A stretch of DNA of 64,000 nucleotides from JANOYJ01 sp963792485 (GTDB taxonomy: Bacteria > Pseudomonadota > Alphaproteobacteria > Rhizobiales > Rhizobiaceae), in the NCBI GenBank assembly GCA_963792485.1, contig CAWBWL010000009.1:124001-188000 (forward strand), in the 5' to 3' direction. The notes under the pieces were generated by a model. That model was given only the letters and a program-made list of their open reading frames with translations, ran no database searches and had not been told where the DNA came from. Shown here piece after piece: positions 25,709-34,279 of this stretch. The stretch's first letter is position 1. Each line of letters starts with the position of its first letter. The position numbers were made by a program, and so were the translations under genes.

Positions 25709-26397
25709 TGGAGCCCATCAATCTCAAAAAGCTCAACGCCGCGCGGCGCGAACGTGTCGCGGCGGTGCTTGTCACCGAACTAGCCGAAGGGCGAGACCGC
25801 GTGGTGCGTCAGGGCGATCTGGTCGCTGGCCAAATGGGCGAGGCGATTTCGAAGGTGCTTTTGACCGGCAAGTCGGGGCTGGCGATAATCGACGGCGTCG
25901 AGTTTTTCCTCAATGTCTACGTTCCGCCGCCGCGCATTGTCGTCATCGGCGCTGTTCATATCAGCCAGGCGCTTGCGCCAATGGCGCGGACTGTCGGCTA
26001 CGCCCTTGAAATCATGGACCCCCGCACGGCCTTTGCCACACCCGAGCGCTTTGCCGGTGTCACAGTCCATGCCGCCTGGCCGCTGGACATTCTGAAAAAT
26101 CACCCGCTTGACGCCTACACCGCGCTTGTCGCGGTAACGCATGATCCGAAAATCGACGATTACCCAATCCAGGCGGCGCTTGCGGCAAACTGCTTCTACG
26201 TTGGCGCTCTCGGCAGCCGCAAAACCCATGCGAAACGGCTGGAGCGCCTGAGCGCGGCCGGCGTTTCTGAGGCTGACCTTGCCCGGATCAAGGCGCCCAT
26301 CGGTCTCGATATCGGCGCCGCGAGCCCGGCGGAAATCGCGGTCGCCACATTGGCGCAGATCATCGCCGCTTTCCGCACACGGAGCGTCGGCGCGTGA
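25708..26397 (+). CDS. XdhC C-terminal (Rossmann) domain protein
   Basis: A 229-residue protein. An N-terminal part (to about residue 70) resembles the XdhC family linker, then comes a Rossmann domain with VVIGAVHISQALA (normally GAGHIAQAL) and the conserved GALGSRKTHAKR and IGLDIGAASPAEIAVA. It completes the XdhC function with the preceding small gene. Its stop overlaps the GTG start of the next gene. Confidence 0.85.
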   Translation: MEPINLKKLNAARRERVAAVLVTELAEGRDRVVRQGDLVAGQMGEAISKVLLTGKSGLAIIDGVEFFLNVYVPPPRIVVIGAVHISQALAPMARTVGYALEIMDPRTAFATPERFAGVTVHAAWPLDILKNHPLDAYTALVAVTHDPKIDDYPIQAALAANCFYVGALGSRKTHAKRLERLSAAGVSEADLARIKAPIGLDIGAASPAEIAVATLAQIIAAFRTRSVGA

Positions 26398-28010
26398 AAT
26401 TCGGAAACCTGCCGGTCAGCCAAGCGGAGAGCTGCGTTCTTGCCCATGCCACAATGGCCGGGACGCAGAAGATCAAGAAAGGGACGCGGCTGAGTGCGGA
26501 GCATATTCAAATGCTTGCTGGGTCCGGCGTCACTGAAATTGTCGCGGCGAAACTCGATCCGGGCGACGTGCCGGAAGACGAGGCGGCGCGCCGGGTCTCA
26601 GCCGCTCTGTGCGGAGATCAGATCGAAATGGGCCAGGCAGCAACGGGCCGGGTAAATCTTTACGCCAAACGCAACGGAATTTTCCTCGTCGAGAAGGCCA
26701 GCATTGACCGTCTGAACCGCATCGATCCTGCCATCACCTTCGCGACCCTGCCGCAGTTTGCACCCGTTACCGCTGGCCAGATGGTGGCGACCGCCAAGAT
26801 CATTCCGCTTGCCGTTGCGGGCCGGTTTCTGGATGAGATTGAAGAGGCCGCCCGCTCAAGCCTGATCAACAAGGTCTCGGTCGCGCCTGTTCAGCCCAAA
26901 AAAGTCGCTGTCATCTCAACACTTTTGCCCGGCTTGAAGCCAAGCGTCATAGACAAGACACTGGATGTTTTAAGGGCGCGATTGATGCCTTCCGGCTCGG
27001 AACTGATTGCCGACATACGTGTTCCGCATCAGGAAGACGCCGTTGCGCAGGCGATTGCCGGCGCCAGGCCTCAAGCCGGCATAATCGTCATATTCGGCGC
27101 GTCTGCCGTCATCGACAGCGAGGATGTCATTCCCGCCGCCATCACGCGCGCGGGCGGGGTCGTCGAACAGGTCGGCATGCCGGTCGATCCCGGCAATCTC
27201 CTCGTACTCGGTCATTTCAACCAAACCCGCATCATCGGCGCGCCGGGCTGTGCCAGGAGCCCAAAGGAAAATGGATTCGATCATGTTTTGAATCGCTTGC
27301 TGGCGAATATTCCCATCGGGAGTGAAGACATTATGGGCATGGGTGTCGGTGGGCTGCTCATGGAGATTGCGTCACGGCCGCAGCCGCGCGAGTTTGCCAA
27401 TCGTGCCCGCGCGCCAAAGCTCGAGGCTGTCATTCTCGCCGCTGGTCAATCCCGGCGCTCCGGCAGTGTTCACAAGCTGACGGCGGAATTTGACGGCGTT
27501 CCGCTGTTGAGAAAAACTGTTGAGACGGCGATTGCCGCCGGGTTTGCCGTTCCCAAGGTCGTTCTCGGTTTCCAGCCGGACGTCTTCCGCTCGCAGCTCG
27601 AGGACCTTGCCCACTCTACCCATGTCAATCACGCTTATGCAGAAGGTCTGTCAACTTCGCTCAAATGCGCAATCAGCGCGCTCGATCCAGACACGGACGG
27701 CGCGCTCATAATGCTCGCCGACATGCCAGCGCTTACAGCTGGCGATATCCGCAAGCTCAGCGATGCTTTCGTGAAGTCCGGCGGCGAGGCCATCATAAGA
27801 GCAACCGACCACGGCAAGCGCGGCAATCCGGTGATCCTGCCACGTTCGGTTTTCCCGCAGATCATGAAACTGCAAGGCGACGTTGGCGCCAAACCAGTTG
27901 TCGAAGGTTTTGATGGACGCATCATAGATGTCGAGATCGGCGCAGCAGCGTCACTCGATGTCGACACCGCTGAAGCAATCCAGGCGGCAGGCGGCAAACT
28001 ACCCGGCTGA
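26394..28010 (+). CDS. MoeA-like and MobA-like fusion for molybdenum cofactor
   Basis: A 538-residue fusion. The N-terminal 330 residues have a MoeA/MogA-like molybdopterin-binding layout (SCVLAHATMAGTQKIKKGT, then GIIVIFGASAVIDSEDVIP). The C-terminal 200 residues are a MobA/MocA-type nucleotidyltransferase (VILAAGQSRRSG, ALIMLADMPALT, RGNPVILPRSVF). Such proteins attach CMP to molybdopterin to give MCD, the cofactor form of xanthine-oxidase-family enzymes. The start is GTG 26394, overlapping the preceding stop. This supports a molybdenum hydroxylase as the client of the cluster. Confidence 0.85.
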   Translation: MKFGNLPVSQAESCVLAHATMAGTQKIKKGTRLSAEHIQMLAGSGVTEIVAAKLDPGDVPEDEAARRVSAALCGDQIEMGQAATGRVNLYAKRNGIFLVEKASIDRLNRIDPAITFATLPQFAPVTAGQMVATAKIIPLAVAGRFLDEIEEAARSSLINKVSVAPVQPKKVAVISTLLPGLKPSVIDKTLDVLRARLMPSGSELIADIRVPHQEDAVAQAIAGARPQAGIIVIFGASAVIDSEDVIPAAITRAGGVVEQVGMPVDPGNLLVLGHFNQTRIIGAPGCARSPKENGFDHVLNRLLANIPIGSEDIMGMGVGGLLMEIASRPQPREFANRARAPKLEAVILAAGQSRRSGSVHKLTAEFDGVPLLRKTVETAIAAGFAVPKVVLGFQPDVFRSQLEDLAHSTHVNHAYAEGLSTSLKCAISALDPDTDGALIMLADMPALTAGDIRKLSDAFVKSGGEAIIRATDHGKRGNPVILPRSVFPQIMKLQGDVGAKPVVEGFDGRIIDVEIGAAASLDVDTAEAIQAAGGKLPG

Positions 28011-28154
28011 CCGGCGCGCCGTCTTGGCTTCCCCCTGACAACGTTCCGAGCAATATTTCACCTCGTCCCAGTTCTTCGCCCATTTTTTGCGCCATACCAT
28101 CGGCTTTCCGCATTGGGCACAGGCTTTGACCGGCAAGTCCGCTTTCTTCTTCAT
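27999..28154 (-). CDS. DUF2256 zinc-ribbon protein
   Basis: A 51-residue protein with two CxxC-type pairs: KACAQCGKPM and KYCSERCQGEA around WRKKWAKNW. This is the DUF2256 layout, a likely single zinc site of unknown role. The gene overlaps the end of the MoeA/MobA-like gene by 12 bases on the opposite strand. Confidence 0.85.
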   Translation of the reverse strand: MKKKADLPVKACAQCGKPMVWRKKWAKNWDEVKYCSERCQGEAKTARRSAG

Positions 28155-28422
28155 ACTCTTGCCCCTGCGTCAGCAATTCCAGAGTTTTGCTTGGTATTGT
28201 TTTACCTGCAATTTACCAAAGTAACAAAGGCAGCCCATTCAGGGATAGTTAACCACTCCGGTTAGGGAGTGTGAAACAGGTCGAATGATAACTTGCCGCT
28301 ATCTGAGTATTGGGCGGACCAACAATCAGAAAAACCACGACGAAATTCACGGTTCTGCCGTGAGCGGACATCTGTGTCCAAAATCAACGATTGCCGCATG
28401 GCAACAATGGAGAAGCAGGGAA

Positions 28423-28884
28423 ATGAATAAGTTTGTAAAGCTCGCAGTCGTAGCCGGTGTTCTGGTTGCTCCTGTTCAGGCGTTTGCCGTAACTGGCGAC
28501 GTACTTTTCAACGGTGACGTGTCCAACACATGCGCGATCACTGTCAACAGCGCCGGTACAATGACGCCAAACGTTGGTCAGACACAGTTGTCGTCTGAAA
28601 ACGCTGGTGGCGCCGCCGGTACTGCTGAAATCGTTGCGACTTCCGCAGCCTACCAGATTTCGCTGAACGCCCCGACCGGCTTCAACGCCGGCTCGCCTGC
28701 CGCTCCTTCGGCATTCGCTGCGAAGTATTCGACAACTGGCGCTTCGGTCTACTCGAACCAGACTGGCGCGAACCCGCTGGCAACCGGCACGACGAACGTC
28801 AACGTTCACCTTGCCGCAACGAAGACAACCGGCTCCTACGCGACCGGCACCTACTCGGCGACAGTTGTTCTGCGCTGCGAGTAA
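28423..28884 (+). CDS. Pilin-like exported protein 1
   Basis: A 153-residue protein with a signal peptide ending at AFA (about residue 22). The mature part is rich in Thr, Ala and Ser and follows a beta-sandwich pattern: FNGDVSNTCAITV, QLSSENAGGAAGTAEI, and a last strand ending in VVLRCE. The N-terminal Cys and the C-terminal Cys could form a disulfide linking the outer strands, as in fimbrial or SCPU-type subunits. It heads a six-gene cluster. The class is inferred from the pattern, not recognised by a named family. Confidence 0.7.
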   Translation: MNKFVKLAVVAGVLVAPVQAFAVTGDVLFNGDVSNTCAITVNSAGTMTPNVGQTQLSSENAGGAAGTAEIVATSAAYQISLNAPTGFNAGSPAAPSAFAAKYSTTGASVYSNQTGANPLATGTTNVNVHLAATKTTGSYATGTYSATVVLRCE

Positions 28885-28915
28885 TCTGAACTAGCACAAC
28901 GCCCGGGGGACTAAC

Positions 28916-29329
28916 ATGTTGAACAAGACTTCATCGACTATCATCTCGGGCGTTTGTGCAACTGCCTTCAGCCTTGCGTTGCTGCCATCGCTGGCAACAG
29001 CGCAAGCGCTGTCTCCCATGCGGGGCGTGGTCTCAAGCTTCACCGACACATTTGCTGTCAAGGTGTTTCCGGCCAACCCCTACACACATCGCATCCGGGT
29101 GGAGATCAGGGTCTATGACCAGGATTTCAATCCCGTGAAAGCGCGCGTTTCGCCTGCAAATTTCACACTTGGCGGGAACACGTCACGGCCGGTCACAGTG
29201 TTGATCCCGTTCGACGGGGCAAGTGCGAGAAAAGTCCGCGTTTGTGCGGAGTCGGTGCCGTTTCCGGGGAAAACGAGCAACATAAAGGCACAAATATGCG
29301 GAAAATTCCTGGGTCAAAGAGCGCAATAG
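28916..29329 (+). CDS. Exported half-chaperone-like protein
   Basis: A 137-residue protein with a signal peptide (to about residue 28, LATAQA). The mature domain has alternating hydrophobic strands, VEIRVYDQDFNPVKARVSPA and then NTSRPVTVLIPF and KVRVCAES, which resembles the N-terminal immunoglobulin-like domain of PapD-type chaperones. The second domain is absent. Whether it is a chaperone or a structural subunit is open. It sits 31 bases after pilin-like gene 1 and overlaps the next gene by 34 bases. Confidence 0.6.
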   Translation: MLNKTSSTIISGVCATAFSLALLPSLATAQALSPMRGVVSSFTDTFAVKVFPANPYTHRIRVEIRVYDQDFNPVKARVSPANFTLGGNTSRPVTVLIPFDGASARKVRVCAESVPFPGKTSNIKAQICGKFLGQRAQ

Positions 29330-30150
29330 CTGCGGGGCTGTTGAGTGCTTTCGGATGCCTGATTTCGCAAACCGCATCTGCGGAAGACGCATCCAACGTC
29401 AATAACGGTTTCTCGCTTCCGGGCGTATCGCTCAGCCAAGGCACTGATGAAGTGCGCGCGGCGGACGGCACGTCATGCCGTTCGGCTGTCGGCGGGGCAG
29501 GGGCCTATCTCGACATGGGCGTGATCGGCAAGCCGAACACGGAAGTCGCAAACAATTCCTATTACGGGCGCGTCGTCGTGCCTTTGGGCCGCGGCCCGAA
29601 GCGGCTGGACTGCGTCAAGCTCTATGAACTTGAGGTTGAGCGCCTGAAGCTCGAACTCGAGCTCGCCAAGGCTGGTCTTGGCCGCGCGGTTGATCCGGAG
29701 ATCGACTCGACGCAGACCACCGCATTACCGGAAGGCGGCGAGCCTGAGACGGCTGACGCGATCACGCCTGAGAAGAAGGCCTCGAAGGAGGAAGCGCCGC
29801 AGGTCGTCAGCGACGATCCCGGCGAAGAAGCGGCCCAGGTTGAAAACGAAGTCGCTCCAGAGGAGCCGGCGGTCGTCGAGGCCGTCGAAGTCGATGTCGA
29901 AGATGACGGCACGGAAGTCGTCGTATCCGCTGCCGCCTGGGGCAAGACCAGCAAGGTCATGCAATACGTGCTGGCCGACGAAGAACCAGTCGTCACAAAG
30001 GCGGTCGCCAAGAAGAACGTGAAGCCGAAAGTCATCAAGGCCGCCGCCAAGGGCATTGCGGCCAAGCCGGAGCCGCGCTTGAAGATCAAGAAGACTGGCA
30101 AGGCCGCCTGGGCTGACGAGGGCTGGTCGGATGAAGGGCTCAGAGATTAA
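29296..30150 (+). CDS. Exported acidic/basic low-complexity protein
   Basis: A 284-residue protein. A signal peptide ends near QTASA. A conserved domain follows with GTSCRSAVGGAGAYLDMG and YGRVVVPLGRGPKRLDCVKLYELEVERLKLELELA, where the two cysteines may pair. The rest is low complexity: an acidic Glu/Val/Pro stretch (residues about 150-230) and a Lys/Ala-rich tail. The N-terminal domain occurs widely in alphaproteobacteria, but I know no function. In this cluster it may anchor or space the pilin-like subunits, which is speculation. Confidence 0.6.
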   Translation: MRKIPGSKSAIAAGLLSAFGCLISQTASAEDASNVNNGFSLPGVSLSQGTDEVRAADGTSCRSAVGGAGAYLDMGVIGKPNTEVANNSYYGRVVVPLGRGPKRLDCVKLYELEVERLKLELELAKAGLGRAVDPEIDSTQTTALPEGGEPETADAITPEKKASKEEAPQVVSDDPGEEAAQVENEVAPEEPAVVEAVEVDVEDDGTEVVVSAAAWGKTSKVMQYVLADEEPVVTKAVAKKNVKPKVIKAAAKGIAAKPEPRLKIKKTGKAAWADEGWSDEGLRD

Positions 30151-30152
30151 TC

Positions 30153-30677
30153 ATGCTGAAGCAGGCTAAGACAGTTGCAAGCAAAAAGTGGGGCCGGGGC
30201 GCAGTCCTCGGCGCGCTGCTTTGCGTTGCCCCTGCTTATGCGCAAGATGCCACCTCCGATCCCTTCAAGACAGACTTTGCGCTTGCTGCAGCCAATGAAA
30301 ACAAGCACTTCTGCCAGATTGTTATTACGCAGCCCGGCCGGCTCGCGCAAAATGTCGGCGCCACCAAGCTCACCTCCATGGGCTTTTCCGGCGAAGCGGC
30401 GCGGGCGGAAGTGACCACGACAAACGGTTCCTACTACGCCTCGATCGACCGGCCGAACGGCTTTGCCGTCGCGCCGAATGGCGGCAATGCCGATGTGGTT
30501 TTTGCAAGCTACATGTCCGGCACCGGAAAGACGAACTTCGCCGACAGCCCGGGCACGGAGCGCGTGAAGCTCAAGAACGGCAAGACGAATCTGAGCATAA
30601 ACCTCGAAGTGTCAAAGCAGAGAGGAGCCTTCGCCTCGGGCCATTACAGGGCGGATCTGACACTGAGATGCGAATAA
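30153..30677 (+). CDS. Pilin-like exported protein 2
   Basis: A 174-residue paralogue. The signal peptide ends near APAYAQ. The mature part keeps the cluster pattern: KHFCQIVITQPGRLAQNVG, KLTSMGFSGEAARAEV, FAVAPNGG and a final GHYRADLTLRCE. Compared with the other copies it lacks the LSS-GG segment in exact form. It begins two bases after the preceding stop, so translation is likely coupled. Confidence 0.7.
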   Translation: MLKQAKTVASKKWGRGAVLGALLCVAPAYAQDATSDPFKTDFALAAANENKHFCQIVITQPGRLAQNVGATKLTSMGFSGEAARAEVTTTNGSYYASIDRPNGFAVAPNGGNADVVFASYMSGTGKTNFADSPGTERVKLKNGKTNLSINLEVSKQRGAFASGHYRADLTLRCE

Positions 30678-30722
30678 CGCATCCGGAAAACAAGAAAAAG
30701 ACGATCACAGGGAAATGCGCAG

Positions 30723-31289
30723 ATGATTGGAACTAGATTTCTGGAAAAGGGCAGCGGATTGAGCTGCGAGGCGTTGCGCGGGCGGATCGGCAACGCGCAG
30801 AAGTGCTTGGCGCTTACGCCTGTGCTTTTGGCCGCTTTGTTCACTTGCGGCGTGCAAGCCGCGACCGGCAATATACAATTTAGCTCAACAATTGCCCAAA
30901 CAAATATTTGCGCGATTCTCGTCAATAATGACGGGCGTCTTGGCGTGAACACCGTGCAACGTCAGTTGTCGTCGAAGCTGCCAGGCGGCGCTGCTGCCAG
31001 CGCGGACATCGTCTCGACCACCAATTTCCGCATCTCCGCCATTGCCGCAACCTCATTCGCCATTGCGCCGGCGGGTGGAAACACGAACACCACCATCACA
31101 GCCCGCTACTCTGGCCTTAGCATCACAAACGGGCGCACATTTGCTGAACGCCTTGGCACAAGCCGGGTGCGGCTGCGCACCGGTCCTTCACGCACTCGTC
31201 TGACCGTCCATATGATCGCAAACCGCACTGGCTCCAGCAGCTTTCCGGCAGGCGCATACAGGGGCGTTGTTACACTGCGCTGCGAATAA
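30723..31289 (+). CDS. Pilin-like exported protein 3
   Basis: A 188-residue paralogue with a longer N-terminal region before a signal-like helix (CLALTPVLLAALFTCGVQA). The mature part shows TNICAILVNNDGRLGVNT, RQLSSKLPGGAAASADIV, FAIAPAGGNTNTT and the end GAYRGVVTLRCE. The shared cysteine positions suggest one conserved disulfide fold with copies 1, 2 and 4. Confidence 0.7.
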   Translation: MIGTRFLEKGSGLSCEALRGRIGNAQKCLALTPVLLAALFTCGVQAATGNIQFSSTIAQTNICAILVNNDGRLGVNTVQRQLSSKLPGGAAASADIVSTTNFRISAIAATSFAIAPAGGNTNTTITARYSGLSITNGRTFAERLGTSRVRLRTGPSRTRLTVHMIANRTGSSSFPAGAYRGVVTLRCE

Positions 31290-31329
31290 GATGAAAATGG
31301 AAAACACCCAGCAAGGGCAAAGAATAAAA

Positions 31330-31881
31330 ATGAAACGCGCCATGATCAATCTCAATGAACCACGGGTGGCGGCCAGATGGCCTCTTCGGTCTGGCGCGCT
31401 TGCGGCAATGGCTGCAATCTTTTCTGCAGCAACTTTGTCAGCGACATTTCCGCTTGAGGCAGCGACCCGGAATATCGTGTTCAATGCAGCGATTTCCACG
31501 GCCGGCAATTGCGCAATCACGGTGCGATTTAACGGAACGCTCGGTGTTTCGGCCAATGTGCGTCAGCTTTCGTCCAAGATAGCGGGCGGGTCGCAAGCCA
31601 GCGCAGATGTCTTCATGAGCGGCCGTCATCGCGTGTCGGTCGATACCCCCGGCGTTTTCGCCATTGCGCCAAACGGCGGTGATACGGGTGTTACGCGGGT
31701 CACGTCTTGGAACGGAAATATTTTGCCTGCGGGCGCGAGCTGGCCGGAGCGGACAACGCCTTTGGGCTTTATCGGCACGGGCAGCATTCGCACGTACATA
31801 GATTATGTGGCTAATCGCCCAACCGCTTTTCCAAACGGTCAATATCAGGCCCTTTCGGTGATACGGTGCGAGGCCTACTGA
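31330..31881 (+). CDS. Pilin-like exported protein 4
   Basis: A 183-residue paralogue. Start ATG 31330 (MKRAMINL) gives a twin-hydrophobic signal region ending near LEAA; ATG 31291 would add 13 residues. The mature part shows AGNCAITVRFNGTLGVSA, RQLSSKIAGGSQASADVF, FAIAPNGGDTG and ends IRCEAY rather than LRCE. The last gene of the cluster. No usher or sortase gene follows. Confidence 0.68.
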   Translation: MKRAMINLNEPRVAARWPLRSGALAAMAAIFSAATLSATFPLEAATRNIVFNAAISTAGNCAITVRFNGTLGVSANVRQLSSKIAGGSQASADVFMSGRHRVSVDTPGVFAIAPNGGDTGVTRVTSWNGNILPAGASWPERTTPLGFIGTGSIRTYIDYVANRPTAFPNGQYQALSVIRCEAY

Positions 31882-32000
31882 CAAAGACGGTCAGTCAGTC
31901 CGGATCGAACTTGAGCCCTGGCTCCTGCCTGCGCGTTGTGACGTTACGATGGGAGTAAGCTTCCCGTCTGCGTGAGCGCATTATCGCTCTGGCTGTGCCG

Positions 32001-32330
32001 CTATGCTCCAATCGCCAGGAAAACCGCCAGCGAACGGGTTACGTTCAGCATGAGCGGCTCGTCGGCGTGGCCAATAGTTTCACGCAGCCGTGTCGTCGAG
32101 ACAGTTGTGACCTTGTCGATGGCGATCTGGGACGTTTTTCGCAGCCCGTTCGTCCCGCTGGGCTCAACCAAAATGCGCAGCGTCGGCGCATCGTCCCGCA
32201 AATCGCTTGTTAACGGGCAGAGCGCGACGGATGGAAGTCCGGAATAGAGGTTGGATTGGACAACAAGCGCGGGACGCGGCTTGCCAAAGTCGCCGGGAAC
32301 TGCGGCGAGCACAAAGTCACCCCGCTGCAT
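32001..32330 (-). CDS. mazF: MazF/PemK-family toxin
   Basis: A 109-residue type II toxin, a likely mRNA endoribonuclease with an SH3-like barrel. The start MQRGDFVLAAVPGDFGKPRP has the typical GDVVLA and loop pattern, followed by ALVVQSNLY and the SQI-type strand in LRKTSQIAIDKV. Its ATG overlaps the stop of the antitoxin gene (ATGA at 32330). The order is antitoxin then toxin. Confidence 0.88.
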   Translation of the reverse strand: MQRGDFVLAAVPGDFGKPRPALVVQSNLYSGLPSVALCPLTSDLRDDAPTLRILVEPSGTNGLRKTSQIAIDKVTTVSTTRLRETIGHADEPLMLNVTRSLAVFLAIGA

Positions 32331-32566
32331 CAGGCGGCAGGCCAGTCGGAGACGGCGTCTACAAAATCCTGAAGCTCATTTTCACCCGCGCCGCCGCTTG
32401 CAATGGCCGCCGCTTCTTTGGCACATTGGCGCTCAAAGTCCGCGCTTCGCGTATCAGGCAGCCAGACTTGGACGGGCCTTAAGCCAGACGCGCGAAGCCG
32501 GTCCCGATAAGCGCTCATGCGCTTGGCGGCGGCTTGCGGTCTGGACTTGGCTGAGTTGTTGGGCAT
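32330..32566 (-). CDS. mazE: MazE-family antitoxin (DUF3018 type)
   Basis: A 78-residue antitoxin. MSAYRDRLRASGLRPVQVW and DTRSADFERQCAKEAAAI match the MazE/DUF3018 proteins that pair with MazF toxins. The C-terminal ELQDFVDAVSDWPAA probably binds and blocks the toxin. It is translated immediately before mazF. Confidence 0.85.
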   Translation of the reverse strand: MPNNSAKSRPQAAAKRMSAYRDRLRASGLRPVQVWLPDTRSADFERQCAKEAAAIASGGAGENELQDFVDAVSDWPAA

Positions 32567-32668
32567 AGGTGTTGGATAGCATGTAACATGTTACATCACA
32601 AGCTCTTGCTGTCGCGCTTTTTTTTCACCTTCGCGCAGTTTAAAGCGAAAGGTGACGCGGGAGGCGAC

Positions 32669-33550
32669 ATGAGGAAAAGCATCAGATCAATCGTCATCGC
32701 GGCTTGTCTGTGTTTGATCTACTACCCCCGCGCCAGCGCCACAGAGCTGCCGCCATTCAAAGACACCCTCTTCGCCTATCCCGGAATCCTCGATCAGAGC
32801 GACGGCGGACGCCGGCTGGTGATCGATTACAACGAAATGCGCGACATTAACGGCCGCGATGTGGAGCCGGAGCGGCATGTGCGGCGGCAATATGTGTCTT
32901 TGAAGCCAAAAGGGGCGGAGAAGGACGTCGCGCTCGATACAGTGGCGGGGCGCGTGACGTTCATCGCGACTGGCCGGCAGCAGGGCGCGTCGATCATAGT
33001 CGCCTATCTGCACGGCAAGGGCGGCGACCGGCGGCAGGGGCAGAATGACAACCGCTTCGGCGGCAATTTCAACCGCATCCGCAACCTCATGCTCATTTCC
33101 GGCGGAGTCTATATTACTCCGGATTTCAGCGACTTCGGCGATCGCGGGGCAGGTCAGGTCAAGGCCATACTGAGCGCAGCCATGGCCGCGTCCCCCGGCG
33201 CGCCGGTCTATGTGGCCTGCGGCTCCATGGGCGGGTTCATCTGCCACCGGCTGGCGGCGGACCCGGAACTGGGCGGCAAACTGTCCGGCATGCTCCTGCT
33301 CGGCTCCTTTCCTGACGCCAATTTCCAGAAGTCCGCCTTCTTCAGGGCCAAGCGCCCGCTTTTCATCGGCCATGGCAGCCGCGACAAGTCTTCGCCGGTC
33401 GAAGCAATGGAAGCGTTTTACGCTTCCATCCGCAACAGCGCGCCTGCTTATCCGGTCTGGCTGCATCGTTTTGAAACAGGCGCACACGGGACGCCGATCA
33501 GGATGACCGACTGGCGGCTGGCGCTGAACCTGATGGCCGGCGCAAACTGA
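32669..33550 (+). CDS. Exported alpha/beta-hydrolase-like protein
   Basis: A 293-residue protein with a signal peptide from ATG 32669 (IVIAACLCLIYY, cleavage near RASA). The fold is an alpha/beta hydrolase: the nucleophile Ser in VACGSMGGFICHRL, an early strand IIVAYLHGKGGDRR with the oxyanion region, GHGSRDKSSP with the acid, and a late His in FETGAHGTPIRM. Substrate unknown. An upstream TTG or ATG start at 32588 would destroy the signal peptide context and was rejected. Confidence 0.8.
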   Translation: MRKSIRSIVIAACLCLIYYPRASATELPPFKDTLFAYPGILDQSDGGRRLVIDYNEMRDINGRDVEPERHVRRQYVSLKPKGAEKDVALDTVAGRVTFIATGRQQGASIIVAYLHGKGGDRRQGQNDNRFGGNFNRIRNLMLISGGVYITPDFSDFGDRGAGQVKAILSAAMAASPGAPVYVACGSMGGFICHRLAADPELGGKLSGMLLLGSFPDANFQKSAFFRAKRPLFIGHGSRDKSSPVEAMEAFYASIRNSAPAYPVWLHRFETGAHGTPIRMTDWRLALNLMAGAN

Positions 33551-33646
33551 GTTTTCCAGACGCTGTTGCGCTGGCAACACTCGACTTTTGAGGCTGGCCT
33601 TTCTATGACACCCGCAGTTCCGGCAAGCGGCACGACAGGGCGCATA

Positions 33647-34097
33647 ATGCAGAAAATACTTCTTTCTTCGACGATTCTGGCCGTTTGCGGCCTTCTGGCC
33701 GGATGCCAGATACCGGCGCGCGATGGTCCGGGTGGAGCGGGGTTCGCCCGCGCCACCTTCACGCCGCCCCCGCCGCCAGTCATTGACGAGGCGCTCGCCA
33801 ATCCCTGTATTGAAGCGGCGATGGCGAAGTACTTCATCGACGACACACGCGTTCAGTTATTGAGCGCTAACGAGCAGGGCGGCTCGACCGTCATTGCCAT
33901 GAAGGCCGACACCCGCGATGCAGTCTGCACAGTCAGCGCCAAGGGCAAGGTGATCTCGCTGGTCGATACCTCGCCAAAGAGCCAAAATCAGAATTCTTGC
34001 CGAAGAGGCGGCTGCCAAGGCAAAGGCGGAAGGCGCGGTTGAGACGAAGACCGTGGTTGAGCCGAAGCCAAAGGTGAAGAAAAAGAAGGCGGGCTAA
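33647..34097 (+). CDS. Lipoprotein with Lys-rich tail (one frameshift)
   Basis: A corrected product of about 149 residues with a lipoprotein signal from ATG 33647 (lipobox LAGC). A Pro-rich segment (FTPPPPPVID) follows, then a small folded region with two cysteines (NPCIEAAMAKYF and DAVCTVSAKGKV). Near base 33988 the frame slips by one base; the other frame gives ILAEEAAAKAKAEGAVETK and ends in PKVKKKKAG. Function unknown. The stop codon lies inside the left copy of the 27-bp direct repeat. Confidence 0.65.
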
Positions 34098-34121
34098 GGC
34101 GTCTCGCTCAACTTCTCATTC
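34095..34121. repeat. Left copy of a 27-base direct repeat
   Basis: TAAGGCGTCTCGCTCAACTT and the next seven bases recur at 35708-35734 with one difference. The sequence equals the last codons of the gene at 35707-36405 read in reverse (EKLSETP-stop). This suggests an insertion between the two copies. Confidence 0.8.
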
Positions 34122-34279
34122 CCGGTGCGACAATCGACGGCCATGTCTGAAGCGACACGATTACCCGGAACAAAAATTCGCCAAATGTTCCGACCAAAGC
34201 GGTTTCGCATTTGTCTGCGGACTTCTACGACCGATCAACTTCAATAGCAGGCGAGAAACTTCCCTTGGCCCTGATCGAC

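Noticed and set aside
28254..28271. CtrA-like TTAACC sites upstream of the pilin-like cluster
   Set aside because: Only one good half-site is present (TTAACCACTCCGGTTAGG), and the pair does not match TTAA-N7-TTAA.
29622..30101. Serine- and threonine-rich minus-strand frame
   Set aside because: It mirrors the Glu/Val/Lys-rich low-complexity region of the plus-strand gene, a typical GC-skewed shadow.
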